Below are positions 16,050 through 25,137 of a stretch of DNA of 64,000 nt, piece after piece. Each line of letters starts with the position of its first letter. Position 1 is the first letter of the stretch. This DNA is from Cytophagales bacterium (lineage in GTDB: Bacteria > Bacteroidota > Bacteroidia > Cytophagales > Microscillaceae). Under the pieces are notes generated by a model. It saw only the letters and a program-made list of their open reading frames with translations. It searched no databases and was not told where the DNA came from. The position numbers and the translations under genes are program-made. Location of the stretch: the NCBI GenBank assembly GCA_004293905.1, contig RDZE01000015.1, positions 62,001-126,000 of the forward strand, in the 5' to 3' direction.

Positions 16050-16679
16050 TTACGAAAGAGGTTTACCCATTATAAGTTCTAAATTTTCACTTTCAAGAAT
16101 GGCTTGGGGTGATATAACAGTTTCTTCATTTATAATTGGTTGTATTTCTGGGTGTGAAAGGTCAAAATCTTTTAACAATTGGCATTTTCCCACTTCTATA
16201 TTCACTGCACGCTTATAGATTTTCCACACCAATTCAGAGCAGTATATGTTTTCATCTGACCAACTAAACCAGATGTCATAATTTTTTGCCTGAAATGTTT
16301 TGCCTATATCCAACATTTTTTGAACGACATCTTTAGTAATTATCTTATCTGCATTTTTTAGCCTTTTTGTAACAAAATGCCCTTTTTCACTTCTGTTTAT
16401 CCATTCTTTTAGCGGGGTAAGTTTGACAGGTTGTACTGCTTCATAAACAAAAAATTGGTTATCGATTTCGTAAATAATTCCACAATGTGTGTAGTTTAAT
16501 TTTGTGGCAAGTTGTATCGCTTTTCCTTGTCCTGATTGTGATATTTGAAAAATAATATCGCCCGATTGAAATTCAAGATTTTTTTTGGACGGCTCAGTAT
16601 AAGTATTTTCTACTGAATGAGTGGTTGTTGCAAGAGAAGGTAACCAAAAAATGGTTATGAATACGATGGTTGTTTTCAT
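16050..16679 (-). CDS. Exported YiiX/YebB-like cysteine peptidase
   Basis: A 209-residue protein with an N-terminal signal sequence and a permuted NlpC/P60 (YiiX, DUF830) domain. Family motifs are FQSGDIIFQ, the His in NYTHCGIIY, a Glu in YEAVQPVKL, and the nucleophile Cys in IYCSELVWKIY. The permuted order, His before Cys, is characteristic. Relatives may cleave peptides, amides or thioesters, possibly of lipids or cell wall. It follows a lipoprotein gene by 7 bp on the same strand, and the two are probably co-transcribed. Confidence 0.88.
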   Translation of the reverse strand: MKTTIVFITIFWLPSLATTTHSVENTYTEPSKKNLEFQSGDIIFQISQSGQGKAIQLATKLNYTHCGIIYEIDNQFFVYEAVQPVKLTPLKEWINRSEKGHFVTKRLKNADKIITKDVVQKMLDIGKTFQAKNYDIWFSWSDENIYCSELVWKIYKRAVNIEVGKCQLLKDFDLSHPEIQPIINEETVISPQAILESENLELIMGKPLS

Positions 16680-16686
16680 TTGAAGT

Positions 16687-17337
16687 TTATTTTAGTTTGC
16701 TTACTGCACCTGTTTTTGAAATCAAGAAAGTACTTTTTACAGTATCAGTAATTGGTGGCTTGGTCAAATCAGGTTCGTTTGATAGCTTATTGATGTGAGG
16801 TTTTCCTGTAACAGTAGTTTTGCAATAGATAGTATCATTTTGAAAATATCCATAAGATTTTTCGAAGTATCCCATATCTCCACCTGAACGAGCCAACTCA
16901 AAGACTGTCTTTACATTATTTTCTTTATCATAAATGGTGTATGCAATTACAGTCGTATAAAATCTTGTACCTGTCAAGATGATCTCCTCTCTTAATCCAT
17001 TATTTCTATTTTGGTGAGATAATAGAAAATCACCTATTAACGGTTCAGGGTTTGAAATCACATCTTTTCCAAACAATTTTTGATAAACTTCTTTGTCTAT
17101 TTTGATAGATAATAAACTATCAAAAGTTGGAAGAACATCTACATCAAAGGATTTCATATTTTTAAATACTTTGTACTTCAATGGAATCGTATCAGAATTT
17201 ACTTTTGAAGAAGAGTCTAACGAAATGTTATCAGTTATACTTTCATTAGATAATGAATATTGTTGTTTTGAAGTTTCCTTTTCTTTTGCACAAGCAAAGG
17301 AAAGTGCAATAAGCATAAAGAAGATTATTCTTTTCAT
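16687..17337 (-). CDS. Putative lipoprotein of unknown function
   Basis: A 216-residue protein with a lipobox (SFAC, Cys about residue 16) and a polar Ser/Lys/Glu-rich region before a folded domain (about residues 55-216). That domain contains LLSHQNRNNGLREEIILTGT and FELARSGGDMGYFEKSYGYF. I do not recognise the family. The 7-bp spacing to the YiiX-like peptidase gene suggests a two-gene operon acting in the periplasm. Confidence 0.75.
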   Translation of the reverse strand: MKRIIFFMLIALSFACAKEKETSKQQYSLSNESITDNISLDSSSKVNSDTIPLKYKVFKNMKSFDVDVLPTFDSLLSIKIDKEVYQKLFGKDVISNPEPLIGDFLLSHQNRNNGLREEIILTGTRFYTTVIAYTIYDKENNVKTVFELARSGGDMGYFEKSYGYFQNDTIYCKTTVTGKPHINKLSNEPDLTKPPITDTVKSTFLISKTGAVSKLK

Positions 17338-17482
17338 GTGGGCTGTTGTTTTTGGTAATTTTTTTAGCCTTATTTTTCAGAAACTAATCAAAATTTTTCA
17401 TACCTTCAATCAATCTTTCATCAGGTTTTTGTTGATGAAATATTTGGTAGTTTTCTATATTTTTATGAAAGTTTTTTTACAC

Positions 17483-18079
17483 TCATTCGAGCAGACCATC
17501 AATCAAATCATCATCTATTATTTTATAAGAATCATCATAAAATGAGTTAGGATAGATAGGTAGATATTTAAAGGCTAATTCTTTATTGATAAATGTTCCA
17601 TTACGATATTTGGCATAATCTTTAAATGAAGAAAAATCCCAATCTTCCATTTTTTCTACTAACTTCGCTTTCAAAGGATTTTGGTGAATGTAATGAAAGC
17701 AAATCAGTGGATAGTTTTTATTCGCTTCAATATTCTTCAAACATTTTCCTTTCGTTTTTTGACGAAATAAAGAGCCACTACGATTATACTTTTTGTTGAA
17801 ATCTTGTGCATAATTACTAAGCAATAAACGAAAAGCATTTGTAAGTTGATTGACAAAAATACCTCCTAATTTTATTTCTTGCACAGATTTTTCTGTTACA
17901 TCTACCAAAAAATGAAAATGATTTGGCATTAAACAATATGCTAATATATCGCTATGTGTAAGCAACAAATTCCTTGCAGAGAATAAAAAATTGAGATAAT
18001 CATCTTTTTCAAGGAAAATAGTTTCTTGGTTATTACCTTGATTGTAAATGTGATAGAGTTGATTGGATATGAGTTTCAT
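17483..18079 (-). CDS. REP-associated tyrosine transposase (RAYT, IS200/IS605 TnpA-like)
   Basis: A 198-residue Y1/HUH single-strand DNA transposase. The HUH motif is in YCLMPNHFHFLVD (His54, His56). The usual RAYT blocks YHIYNQGNNQ, GSLFRQKTKGKCL and YIHQNPLKAKLV follow, with Tyr130 as the probable nucleophile. RAYTs are domesticated relatives of IS200 transposases that recognise palindromic REP sequences. A 16-bp-arm palindrome lies 18 bp upstream of the start, and a smaller hairpin (TTTCATCA at 17416, TGATGAAA at 17433) lies beyond the 3' end. No accessory tnpB is present. Confidence 0.92.
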   Translation of the reverse strand: MKLISNQLYHIYNQGNNQETIFLEKDDYLNFLFSARNLLLTHSDILAYCLMPNHFHFLVDVTEKSVQEIKLGGIFVNQLTNAFRLLLSNYAQDFNKKYNRSGSLFRQKTKGKCLKNIEANKNYPLICFHYIHQNPLKAKLVEKMEDWDFSSFKDYAKYRNGTFINKELAFKYLPIYPNSFYDDSYKIIDDDLIDGLLE

Positions 18080-18096
18080 TTTGCTTTTGTTTTATA

Positions 18097-18166
18097 CTTT
18101 TCAGAAATCGTCAGACCTTTGGTGCAGACGATTTCTGAAAAGCAGTCTGTACCGTAGGTCTGACTG
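18097..18166. repeat. Palindromic REP-like element flanking the RAYT gene
   Basis: CTTTTCAGAAATCGTC (18097-18112) and GACGATTTCTGAAAAG (18127-18142) form a perfect 16-bp inverted repeat with a 14-base loop. An overlapping second set follows: CAGTC (18143) with GACTG (18162), and GTCAGACC (18110-18117) with GGTCTGAC (18157-18164). Two mutually exclusive folds are therefore possible. It lies between the transposase start and the end of icmF, and may also end icmF transcription. Confidence 0.75.
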
Positions 18167-18174
18167 TTTTCTTT

Positions 18175-21100
18175 CTACATATTCCTCCTGTACTGCCCGC
18201 CTACTTCGTAGAGTGCGTTGCTCATTTGTCCTAAAGAGCAATATTTGGCAGATTCCATAAGTGCTTCGAAAAGATTGCCGTTCTCGATGGAGGTTTTTTG
18301 TAAAAATCTAAGCATTTCGGAGGCTTTATCGGTGTTGCGTGCGTGGAAGGCATCGCGCATGGAGATTTGAAACTCTTTTTCCTCCGTAGTACTTCTGATG
18401 ACTTCGGCAGGAATGACTGTAGGCGAGCCTTTAGGGTCAAGGAAGGTATTTACACCCATAATAGGCAACTCGCCCGTGTGTTTTTTCATTTCGTAGTGCA
18501 TGCTTTCTTCCTGAATTTTAGAGCGTTGGTACATGCGCTCCATTGCACCTAACACACCACCACGTTCAGAAATAGAACGAAATTCATGATAAACTGCATT
18601 TTCTACTAAGTCTGTTAGTTCTTCTATAATGAAAGCACCTTGCAAAGGATTTTCGTTTTTTGCCAATCCCAATTCGTGGTTGATAATCAACTGAATAGCC
18701 ATAGCGCGGCGCACACTTTCCTCTGTAGGCGTGGTGATTGCCTCGTCATAGGCGTTGGTATGCAAGGAGTTACAGTTGTCATAAATGGCATAAAGGGCTT
18801 GCAAAGTAGTACGAATATCATTGAATGCAATTTCTTGAGCGTGCAAACTACGCCCCGATGTTTGGATATGGTATTTCAGTTTTTGGCTTCGGTCATTGCC
18901 TTTGTATTTATATTTCATGGCTTTTGCCCAGATGCGCCTTGCCACCCTACCCAATACGGAATATTCGGGATCCATACCATTCGAGAAGAAGAAAGACAAA
19001 TTGGGTGCAAAATCGTCAATGTGCATTCCTCTGCTGAGGTAGTATTCCACAAAAGTAAATCCATTGGAAAGTGTGAGTGCCAATTGCGTGATTGGGTTTG
19101 CTCCTGCTTCGGCTATGTGATAACCTGAAATGGAAACAGAATAAAAATTCCTTACTTTTTTATCAATAAAATATTGTTGAATATCGCCCATCATTCTAAG
19201 CGCAAATTCAGTAGAGAAAATACAAGTGTTTTGGGCTTGGTCTTCTTTCAAAATATCTGCCTGCACTGTGCCGCGTACTTGCGATAGGGCATAGGCTTTT
19301 ATTTTTTGATAAATCTCTTGAGGCAATACTTGGTCGCCCGTTACGCCTAAAAGCATCAGCCCTAAACCATCATTTCCTTCGGGCAGTGCTGCTGCATTGT
19401 AAGTAGGAATAGGCAATCCTTTTTCTTCATAAATGGCTTCTATTTTTGCTTTTACTTCGTTTTCCAATCCATTTTCTTTGATGTACAATTCACATTGCTG
19501 GTCAATGGCAGTATTCATGAAAAACGCCAAAAGCATTGGGGCAGGACCGTTGATAGTCATTGATACTGAAGTGCTTGGGTTGCAAAGGTTGAAACCCGAA
19601 TAGAGTTTTTTGGCATCGTCTAAGGTGGCAACGCTTACCCCTGAGTTGCCTATTTTGCCATAAATATCGGGTCTGTGGTCGGGGTTTTCGCCATATAAAG
19701 TTACAGAATCAAAGGCAGTCGAGAGGCGTTTGGCGGGCAAACCTTTGGAAACGTAGTGAAAACGCTTGTTCGTTCTTTCGGGTCCGCCTTCGCCTGCAAA
19801 CATACGTGTAGGGTCTTCGCCTTCGCGTTTTAGAGGGAATACACCTGCGGCATAGGGGAAAAATCCGGGTGCATTTTCTGTGAGAAGCCAATGGAGAATA
19901 TCGCCCCAATCTTCGTATTTGGGTAAGGCTACTTTGGGTACTTTGGTGCCTGAAAGTGAGGTATAATAAAGGTCTTGTTCTATGATTTTATCGCGTACTT
20001 GGAACTGGTATTTATCGGCTTTATAGCGTTTTTTGGTAGCTGCCCAATCCATCAACATGGCTTTACACTCGCCTTCTAATTGATTGTCTAAGTCGTTGTA
20101 TTGTGCAATCAAATCTTTCAAATATTCGGGTTCGCCTTGCTCGTAAGCAACTACCGAAACCACGTTGTCAGATTGCTCCACGATTTGTATTTTTTGCTTG
20201 CCTATGTTGGCTCTTAGTAAATCTATAGTTCCTTTGAGTTGGTACATTTTGCGAGCTATGTCGCTCTGTTCTTTGATAAATTTGTGGTAATCTTCCGCAT
20301 TTTCGCAAATTTCAGCCAAATAGCGGACTCTATCGGGCGGAATGATGTAAATTTTTTCCGACATTTTTTCCGATATTTCGAAACTCGATTGGAGTGCAAG
20401 AATGCCTGTTTTTTCTACTAATTTATCTATAATTTTTCGGTAGAGCGTATTCGTGCCTACATCGTTGAATTGCGAAGCTATAGTACCATAAATAGGCAAA
20501 TCTTCATCGGGTGTATCCCAAAGGTTATGATTGCGTTTGTATTGTTTTTTTACATCACGCATTGCATCTAAAGAGCCTCGTTTGTCAAATTTATTGATGG
20601 CAATAATATCGGCAAAGTCGAGCATATCTATTTTTTCTAATTGTGTTGCCGCGCCATATTCAGAGGTCATCACATACAAACTTGCATCGGAGTGTTCTAT
20701 AATTTCAGTATCGGACTGTCCAATGCCTGAGGTTTCTACAACGATGAGGTCGAAGCCCGCAAATTTGCAAATATCAATAGCATCTTGCACATAGCGGCTA
20801 AGGGCTAAATTGCTTTGTCGAGTAGCCAAACTACGCATATACACCCTTCCGTTGGAGATGCTATTCATGCGGATTCTATCGCCTAAAAGTGCGCCGCCTG
20901 TTTTGCGTTTAGAGGGGTCTACGGAAATAACTGCAATATTTTTGTCTTCAAAATCCATCAAAAATCTGCGTACCAACTCATCAACCAAGCTCGATTTGCC
21001 TGCGCCCCCTGTGCCTGTGATGCCTAAGACAGGTATTTTGACATTTTTAGTCAGGGCAAGATTGATTTTTTCTTTTGCTTTCTCAAATTCTTCGGGGTAA

Positions 21101-21678
21101 TTTTCGGCTACGGAAATCAGTCGGGCTATGCTTTGGTGGTGTTTTTCTTTGCTTCTTTCCAAAAAATATTCTATGGCTGGTATTTCCTCTAACTCGCCGT
21201 GGCTGGTTTCCATTTTTTGTACTTTTTTAGGGTCAAAAGTGGAGAAGTCGCATTTCATTAATACGTCATTGATCATACCTTGCAAGCCCATGGCTCTGCC
21301 GTCATCGGGGTGATAAATGCGCGTGATGCCGTAGGCGTGTAGTTCTTCTATTTCAGAAGGGAGTATGGTGCCGCCGCCGCCGCCAAATATTTTGATGTTG
21401 GCGTTGCGTTCTTTGAGTAAATCGTGCATGTATTTAAGGTACTCTACGTGCCCACCTTGGTAAGAAGTAATGGCAATGGCTTGCGCATCTTCTTGAATGG
21501 CACAATCTACGATTTCGGCAACAGAACGGTTGTGCCCTAAGTGGATAATTTCCGCCCCTGATGACTGCATTACGCGGCGCATGATGTTGATGGCGGCATC
21601 GTGCCCATCGAAAAGAGAGGCAGCCGTAACAATGCGAATATGATTTTGAGGTTGGTATATAGGAGGAGTGGCTGTCAT
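18175..21678 (-). CDS. icmF: Fused isobutyryl-CoA mutase (IcmF)
   Basis: IcmF interconverts isobutyryl-CoA and n-butyryl-CoA using adenosylcobalamin, and carries its own G-protein chaperone. The domain order is B12-binding (residues 1 to about 140, DGHD with lower-ligand His26), a MeaI-type GTPase (Walker [13 protein letters not shown] at 219-230), a linker, and the mutase barrel (about 600-1167). In the barrel AGVFPLKR has Phe where methylmalonyl-CoA mutase has Tyr, and QNTCIF has Gln where it has Arg. Both changes are diagnostic of isobutyryl-CoA rather than methylmalonyl-CoA. I use ATG 21678 (1167 residues); an upstream TTG/ATG at 21759 would overlap hslV and adds a non-homologous leader. 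It lies 35 bp after hslV, perhaps co-transcribed. Confidence 0.95.
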   Translation of the reverse strand: MTATPPIYQPQNHIRIVTAASLFDGHDAAINIMRRVMQSSGAEIIHLGHNRSVAEIVDCAIQEDAQAIAITSYQGGHVEYLKYMHDLLKERNANIKIFGGGGGTILPSEIEELHAYGITRIYHPDDGRAMGLQGMINDVLMKCDFSTFDPKKVQKMETSHGELEEIPAIEYFLERSKEKHHQSIARLISVAENYPEEFEKAKEKINLALTKNVKIPVLGITGTGGAGKSSLVDELVRRFLMDFEDKNIAVISVDPSKRKTGGALLGDRIRMNSISNGRVYMRSLATRQSNLALSRYVQDAIDICKFAGFDLIVVETSGIGQSDTEIIEHSDASLYVMTSEYGAATQLEKIDMLDFADIIAINKFDKRGSLDAMRDVKKQYKRNHNLWDTPDEDLPIYGTIASQFNDVGTNTLYRKIIDKLVEKTGILALQSSFEISEKMSEKIYIIPPDRVRYLAEICENAEDYHKFIKEQSDIARKMYQLKGTIDLLRANIGKQKIQIVEQSDNVVSVVAYEQGEPEYLKDLIAQYNDLDNQLEGECKAMLMDWAATKKRYKADKYQFQVRDKIIEQDLYYTSLSGTKVPKVALPKYEDWGDILHWLLTENAPGFFPYAAGVFPLKREGEDPTRMFAGEGGPERTNKRFHYVSKGLPAKRLSTAFDSVTLYGENPDHRPDIYGKIGNSGVSVATLDDAKKLYSGFNLCNPSTSVSMTINGPAPMLLAFFMNTAIDQQCELYIKENGLENEVKAKIEAIYEEKGLPIPTYNAAALPEGNDGLGLMLLGVTGDQVLPQEIYQKIKAYALSQVRGTVQADILKEDQAQNTCIFSTEFALRMMGDIQQYFIDKKVRNFYSVSISGYHIAEAGANPITQLALTLSNGFTFVEYYLSRGMHIDDFAPNLSFFFSNGMDPEYSVLGRVARRIWAKAMKYKYKGNDRSQKLKYHIQTSGRSLHAQEIAFNDIRTTLQALYAIYDNCNSLHTNAYDEAITTPTEESVRRAMAIQLIINHELGLAKNENPLQGAFIIEELTDLVENAVYHEFRSISERGGVLGAMERMYQRSKIQEESMHYEMKKHTGELPIMGVNTFLDPKGSPTVIPAEVIRSTTEEKEFQISMRDAFHARNTDKASEMLRFLQKTSIENGNLFEALMESAKYCSLGQMSNALYEVGGQYRRNM

Positions 21679-21713
21679 AGTATTTTTAGAATTTTTTGTT
21701 GTGATATATAAAT

Positions 21714-22259
21714 TTATTGAATCGTTTCGATGACTAAATTGTGGTTGGTATAAATGCAAATATCAGCGGCTATGTGTAGGCTTTCTCTTACCATTTCTTC
21801 GGCGGTGAGTTGTGGAGCGTGTTTTTTGAGTGCTGTAGCAGCGGCTTGCGCATACATACTTCCAGAACCAATGGCAGCGATTTGGTTGTCGGGCTCGATG
21901 ACATCGCCCGTACCCGAAATGATGAGTACTTCTTCGCGGTTTACGGTAATGAGCATCGCCTCTAAACGTCTTAGATAGCGGTCGGTACGCCAATCTTTGG
22001 CAAGTTCTATGGCTGCACGTTTCATGTTGCCTCCGTAGCTGTTGAGTTTTTCGTCAAATCTTTCAAGCAATGTGAAAGCATCAGCGGTAGAGCCTGCAAA
22101 CCCTGTGATAATTTTTCCGTCTTGCAATTTGCGTATCTTCTTTACATTGCTCTTGGCTACGGTGTTACCCATAGTGGCTTGTCCATCTGCGCCGATGGCT
22201 ACGGTGCCGTTGTGTGCAATGGCTAATACGGTGGTAGCGTGAATTTTGCTTTCTTTCAT
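21714..22259 (-). CDS. hslV: ATP-dependent protease subunit HslV
   Basis: HslV is the proteasome-like threonine peptidase that forms a double hexamer and degrades proteins unfolded by the HslU ATPase. The nucleophile is the first Thr of HATTVLAI (Thr9), exposed after removal of a short propeptide, as expected for Bacteroidota. [20 protein letters not shown] and [11 protein letters not shown] are conserved. I use the ATG at 22259 (181 residues), ten codons into the longest frame, because the extension is not family-like. hslU is not adjacent, so the two subunits must be encoded apart. Confidence 0.95.
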   Translation of the reverse strand: MKESKIHATTVLAIAHNGTVAIGADGQATMGNTVAKSNVKKIRKLQDGKIITGFAGSTADAFTLLERFDEKLNSYGGNMKRAAIELAKDWRTDRYLRRLEAMLITVNREEVLIISGTGDVIEPDNQIAAIGSGSMYAQAAATALKKHAPQLTAEEMVRESLHIAADICIYTNHNLVIETIQ

Positions 22260-22381
22260 AAAAAAATGATTGGATATGTTTTTTGGCACTGCAATTTAGC
22301 AAAAAATGTGTAATAGAATAGTGCAAATGTGGGTAATAATAGCATAAATTATTTGTTTCTTGTGATAATATTCTATTGCTT

Positions 22382-22933
22382 ATGTTTAAAAAATGCCATT
22401 GCTTGTTTTTGTTTTTATTTGTTTGTCTTCATTATGGTGCTTTTGCGCAAATGGCTAATGACAGTACAAGAGCTTGCCTTTTTGGGGCTACTTCGCAAGG
22501 GAAAAACTCACGCGAGGAGTTACATTTGGGTGCGCGTTTGGGCTACAATGTGGGTTTTAAGGGAGAAAATACTGCCGAATTAGGGTTGGCTTGGATATTC
22601 TTTAAGCGTAGAATGGGAAATCCTGCTTATGTAGCTCCTTTGGGCTATTGGGGTTTGAGCACCACAGTAGAAGGAACTATGTTGGAAGATAAATTACTCA
22701 TTGCGCCACGCATAGGCATAGAAGGGCATTTTTTATTGATAAGTGCGCGGCTTACTGCGGCGTGCTACCTAAAAGAAGGTAAACAAGATTATCGATTTTC
22801 GCCTGAAATAGGGGTAGGCTTGTTTGGCTTTGTGGTAACATACGCCTCTTGGAATATTCCCCTGCAAGCTACTACCATAGAAGAAGTAAGCCCTTTCCGA
22901 TTAGCAATAGCAGTGAATTTGTTTACTTTTTGA
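22382..22933 (+). CDS. Exported protein, probably small outer-membrane beta-barrel
   Basis: A 183-residue protein from ATG 22382 (MFKKCHC) with a signal peptide ending at GAFAQ. The mature sequence alternates polar and aromatic residues in short strands (LHLGARLGYNVGF, TAELGLAWIFF, GIEGHFLLISARLTAACYL, FSPEIGVGLFGFVVTY) and ends in a hydrophobic Phe (AVNLFTF). This fits a beta-barrel inserted in the outer membrane. I do not recognise a named family. It is divergent from hslV. Confidence 0.7.
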   Translation: MFKKCHCLFLFLFVCLHYGAFAQMANDSTRACLFGATSQGKNSREELHLGARLGYNVGFKGENTAELGLAWIFFKRRMGNPAYVAPLGYWGLSTTVEGTMLEDKLLIAPRIGIEGHFLLISARLTAACYLKEGKQDYRFSPEIGVGLFGFVVTYASWNIPLQATTIEEVSPFRLAIAVNLFTF

Positions 22934-22988
22934 GATTGTATTGTATTCTAAATATACTGCTTGTTTGTATAAATAATATTGGGACAAA

Positions 22989-23168
22989 ATGACTGACACT
23001 AACGATAAAATACATAATACCTATCTAAACAATAATCCATCTTTGGGAAGTAGTTATAGTTTCTTTGAAATTTTTAATTTGAAACACAAACGCTTCATTC
23101 AAGACCTCTACAAATACAACTTTTTCTCAAAACACACGCTTTCCGCTACTCCTTCGTACTGCCCATAG
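22989..23168 (+). CDS. Possible small ORF, 59 residues
   Basis: An ATG frame of 59 codons in the gap between two larger genes. The first 47 residues look protein-like, with a polar start (MTDTNDKIHNTYL) and a mixed aromatic/basic stretch (FFEIFNLKHKRFIQDLYKY). The last 20 codons run antisense to the end of the acetyltransferase gene. There is no clear ribosome-binding site or promoter. It could be a real small protein, a remnant, or chance. Confidence 0.22.
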   Translation: MTDTNDKIHNTYLNNNPSLGSSYSFFEIFNLKHKRFIQDLYKYNFFSKHTLSATPSYCP

Positions 23169-23563
23169 TTTTCTGTGCGTACAAAGTTACTTTGCTCATA
23201 AAGTCGGATAGCAGCAGTTTGCAAAATACCTGTTTCTAAGATACAGCGTTTGTATTGCATTTCTTTTGCCCAATGTTCAAGCATTTGTAAAATCTGCATG
23301 GCTACTTTTTTTCTCCTATAAGTCGGTAACACATACATTCTTTTCACCTCCACTGTTTCTGAGTCATAGGCTTTGAGTGCTCCACAGCCTACAGCAGTTT
23401 GGTTTTCGTCATAGGCAACAAGCACATGTTGAATATCTGTAAGGGTATTGAATTGGGAAAAAAAGGGAAATTTTTCGCCATCCGTAATTTTGAGTTCATT
23501 GTCCAAGAGTGCTACAAGTGCCTTAAAATCAGGGTTTAGCGAATTAGTACGTTGTATAACCAT
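23108..23563 (-). CDS. GNAT family N-acetyltransferase
   Basis: A 151-residue single-domain acetyltransferase. The acetyl-CoA-binding motif is in VKRMYVLPTYRRKKVAMQIL (R/Q-x-x-G/A type), preceded by CGALKAYDSETVEV. The final strand CILETGILQTAAIRLYEQSNF is typical of small-molecule GNAT enzymes. The acceptor is unknown. It starts 2 bp after the stop of the upstream secreted-protein gene on the same strand, so the two are probably co-transcribed. Confidence 0.88.
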   Translation of the reverse strand: MVIQRTNSLNPDFKALVALLDNELKITDGEKFPFFSQFNTLTDIQHVLVAYDENQTAVGCGALKAYDSETVEVKRMYVLPTYRRKKVAMQILQMLEHWAKEMQYKRCILETGILQTAAIRLYEQSNFVRTENYGQYEGVAESVCFEKKLYL

Positions 23564-23565
23564 TA

Positions 23566-24009
23566 TTATAAATCTCCTACTCTTACATTGAGATACTCTA
23601 CCATTTTCTCATCTACCCATACTTCTATAGTGTAAATACCTACATCAGGAAAATTCACAGTCCATCTCGATTCGGCTACGTGTGTATGTGTAAGTGAGCG
23701 ATTCATAAACGCATCTTCCGAGTTAATGATTATTTCGCCTTGCACATTTTTCATGCGTATGTCATAGGTATGCGCTACATTGACGCCAAAATCTTGAAAA
23801 CGCGTATACACTGTAAATACATTGTCTTTGCCTACTGCCGAGCTATTAAAACCAGTGAATACACTTAAAATGTTGTCATTTCCGTCACTGCCTTCAGTTA
23901 CTTCCTTACAAAGTATGATAGAACAACTTTGGGCTTTTGTTGCTTCTGAAAAGCCTATTGTAAAAATAAACACAAATAATAAAGGGGCAAACTTTTTCAT
24001 ATTTTTCAT
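23566..24009 (-). CDS. Exported protein of unknown function
   Basis: A 147-residue protein with a signal peptide ending near KAQS. The mature part is about 120 residues of beta-rich sequence: CSIILCKEVTEGSDGNDN, LSVFTGFNSSAVGKDNVFTV, and a C-terminal VGIYTIEVWVDEKMVEYLNV that looks like the last strands of an Ig-like sandwich. It has weak resemblance to DUF6941-type proteins. The ATG at 24000 is an alternative start. A TACATTTG -7 element lies at 24029-24036 on the minus strand. Confidence 0.65.
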   Translation of the reverse strand: MKNMKKFAPLLFVFIFTIGFSEATKAQSCSIILCKEVTEGSDGNDNILSVFTGFNSSAVGKDNVFTVYTRFQDFGVNVAHTYDIRMKNVQGEIIINSEDAFMNRSLTHTHVAESRWTVNFPDVGIYTIEVWVDEKMVEYLNVRVGDL

Positions 24010-24028
24010 TTTTTTTAGTAAAACGGTA

Positions 24029-24036
24029 CAAATGTA
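24029..24036 (-). promoter_or_regulatory. -7 element of the exported-protein/GNAT operon
   Basis: TACATTTG on the minus strand, 20 bases upstream of the ATG at 24009. No TTG at the ideal -33 spacing. Confidence 0.4.
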
Positions 24037-24074
24037 AAATATATTTTTCGAATAGATAAGCTATTATCACTTTT

Positions 24075-24662
24075 TCAGGCTTTTGCCTTAGTGTTATAAA
24101 AAAGTGCTATAAAATGCCCCAATAAAATTACGATCAGTACACTAAAGAAAAATAAGTACTCTGCCATATTGCCTCCTGCTTCGGGAAAATTACCTCTAAT
24201 GCGTGGGATATAAGTCATAAACATCACAAACCACACATAATATAAATACCCCATACGCAAAATTTTGGGTATTGTAGTGCGATACGCATACACAAACGGC
24301 ATCAAACCTATCCAAACATAAGCCAAAGCCCCGCCCAAAAGCCGTATAGGTATGAGCTCAATTCCAGAGCTTTTTACATAAATGGCAATGAACAAGAGAT
24401 GCAGAAAATGATTAATAGCCAACGACATACTCCAATCTTTGATGGTTGTTTTGCCAAAAAAAGAAGGAATAGGCTTGGCTTTCAGCACTTGTGTTTCGTG
24501 CCACCAAATTCCAATAAAAATCAGCAAAGAAACACGCCCCGATAAGCGAGTTAATATCTGCCAAAAAACAGTTTCATTTGGAGCTACCTGCCAAGCATAA
24601 ACAGCAATGATGATGTTTGACCATAGCCCTACAGTTCGGAGTAAATAAAGTGTTAGGTTCAT
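24075..24662 (-). CDS. Multi-pass membrane protein of unknown function
   Basis: A 195-residue protein from ATG 24662 (MNLTLYLLRTVGLW). It has about five to six hydrophobic helices and an embedded conserved-looking loop (ETQVLKAKPIPSFFGKTTIK). The longest frame adds 20 unlikely residues upstream. No family was recognised, and no catalytic motif is visible. It is separated from the downstream secreted-protein gene by 65 bp. Confidence 0.6.
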   Translation of the reverse strand: MNLTLYLLRTVGLWSNIIIAVYAWQVAPNETVFWQILTRLSGRVSLLIFIGIWWHETQVLKAKPIPSFFGKTTIKDWSMSLAINHFLHLLFIAIYVKSSGIELIPIRLLGGALAYVWIGLMPFVYAYRTTIPKILRMGYLYYVWFVMFMTYIPRIRGNFPEAGGNMAEYLFFFSVLIVILLGHFIALFYNTKAKA

Positions 24663-25137
24663 GCAATAATAAGGATTTGTTTTAGCACAGAAATAATGAC
24701 AAAAATAAAAAAAACAATGCAACCTTGATGTATTTATTTGTGTCTTTTATGAACTAAAGTGAAGATTAACAACTTATTTGTTAAATAGAGCAATCACAAA
24801 TTAAAGTATTTCTAATTTGATAAAAAAATGAGAATGTTAAAACAATTTGTTATCAGGCAATATATGCCCGAAAAAAATGATGTATAAAGTTCAATAACTT
24901 AATTTATAGGTTTCACTGCTCAAATAAACCTAATATATAATAAAAAATAATAAAGAAAATAATTTATTATATCTACTTTATCATTTTTATCATATTTTTT
25001 ATCACTAATATAATAATTTTCAACAACAAACAATACATATTCAAACCCAAGATATTATGGTATTCTTTGGTTTTACATATTTTTGCAAATTGATAATTAG
25101 ATTTTTCAAACAAAGTATTTCATTCAATTAAACTATT
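24663..25137. other. AT-rich divergent intergenic region
   Basis: This 475-base gap separates two divergent genes and is extremely AT-rich. I see a candidate -7 element TATTTTTG at 25078-25085 for the S41 peptidase gene and short direct repeats of TTTATCAT-type sequence around 24978-25010. There are no convincing ORFs, hairpins or RNA genes. Confidence 0.5.

Noticed and set aside
18640-19128. Plus-strand ORF of 162 codons inside icmF
   Set aside because: It is antisense to a region with strong mutase homology and has no independent start signal or family pattern.
21679-21759. Upstream start for icmF giving 1194 residues
   Set aside because: It overlaps hslV and adds 27 residues without similarity to the B12-binding domain.
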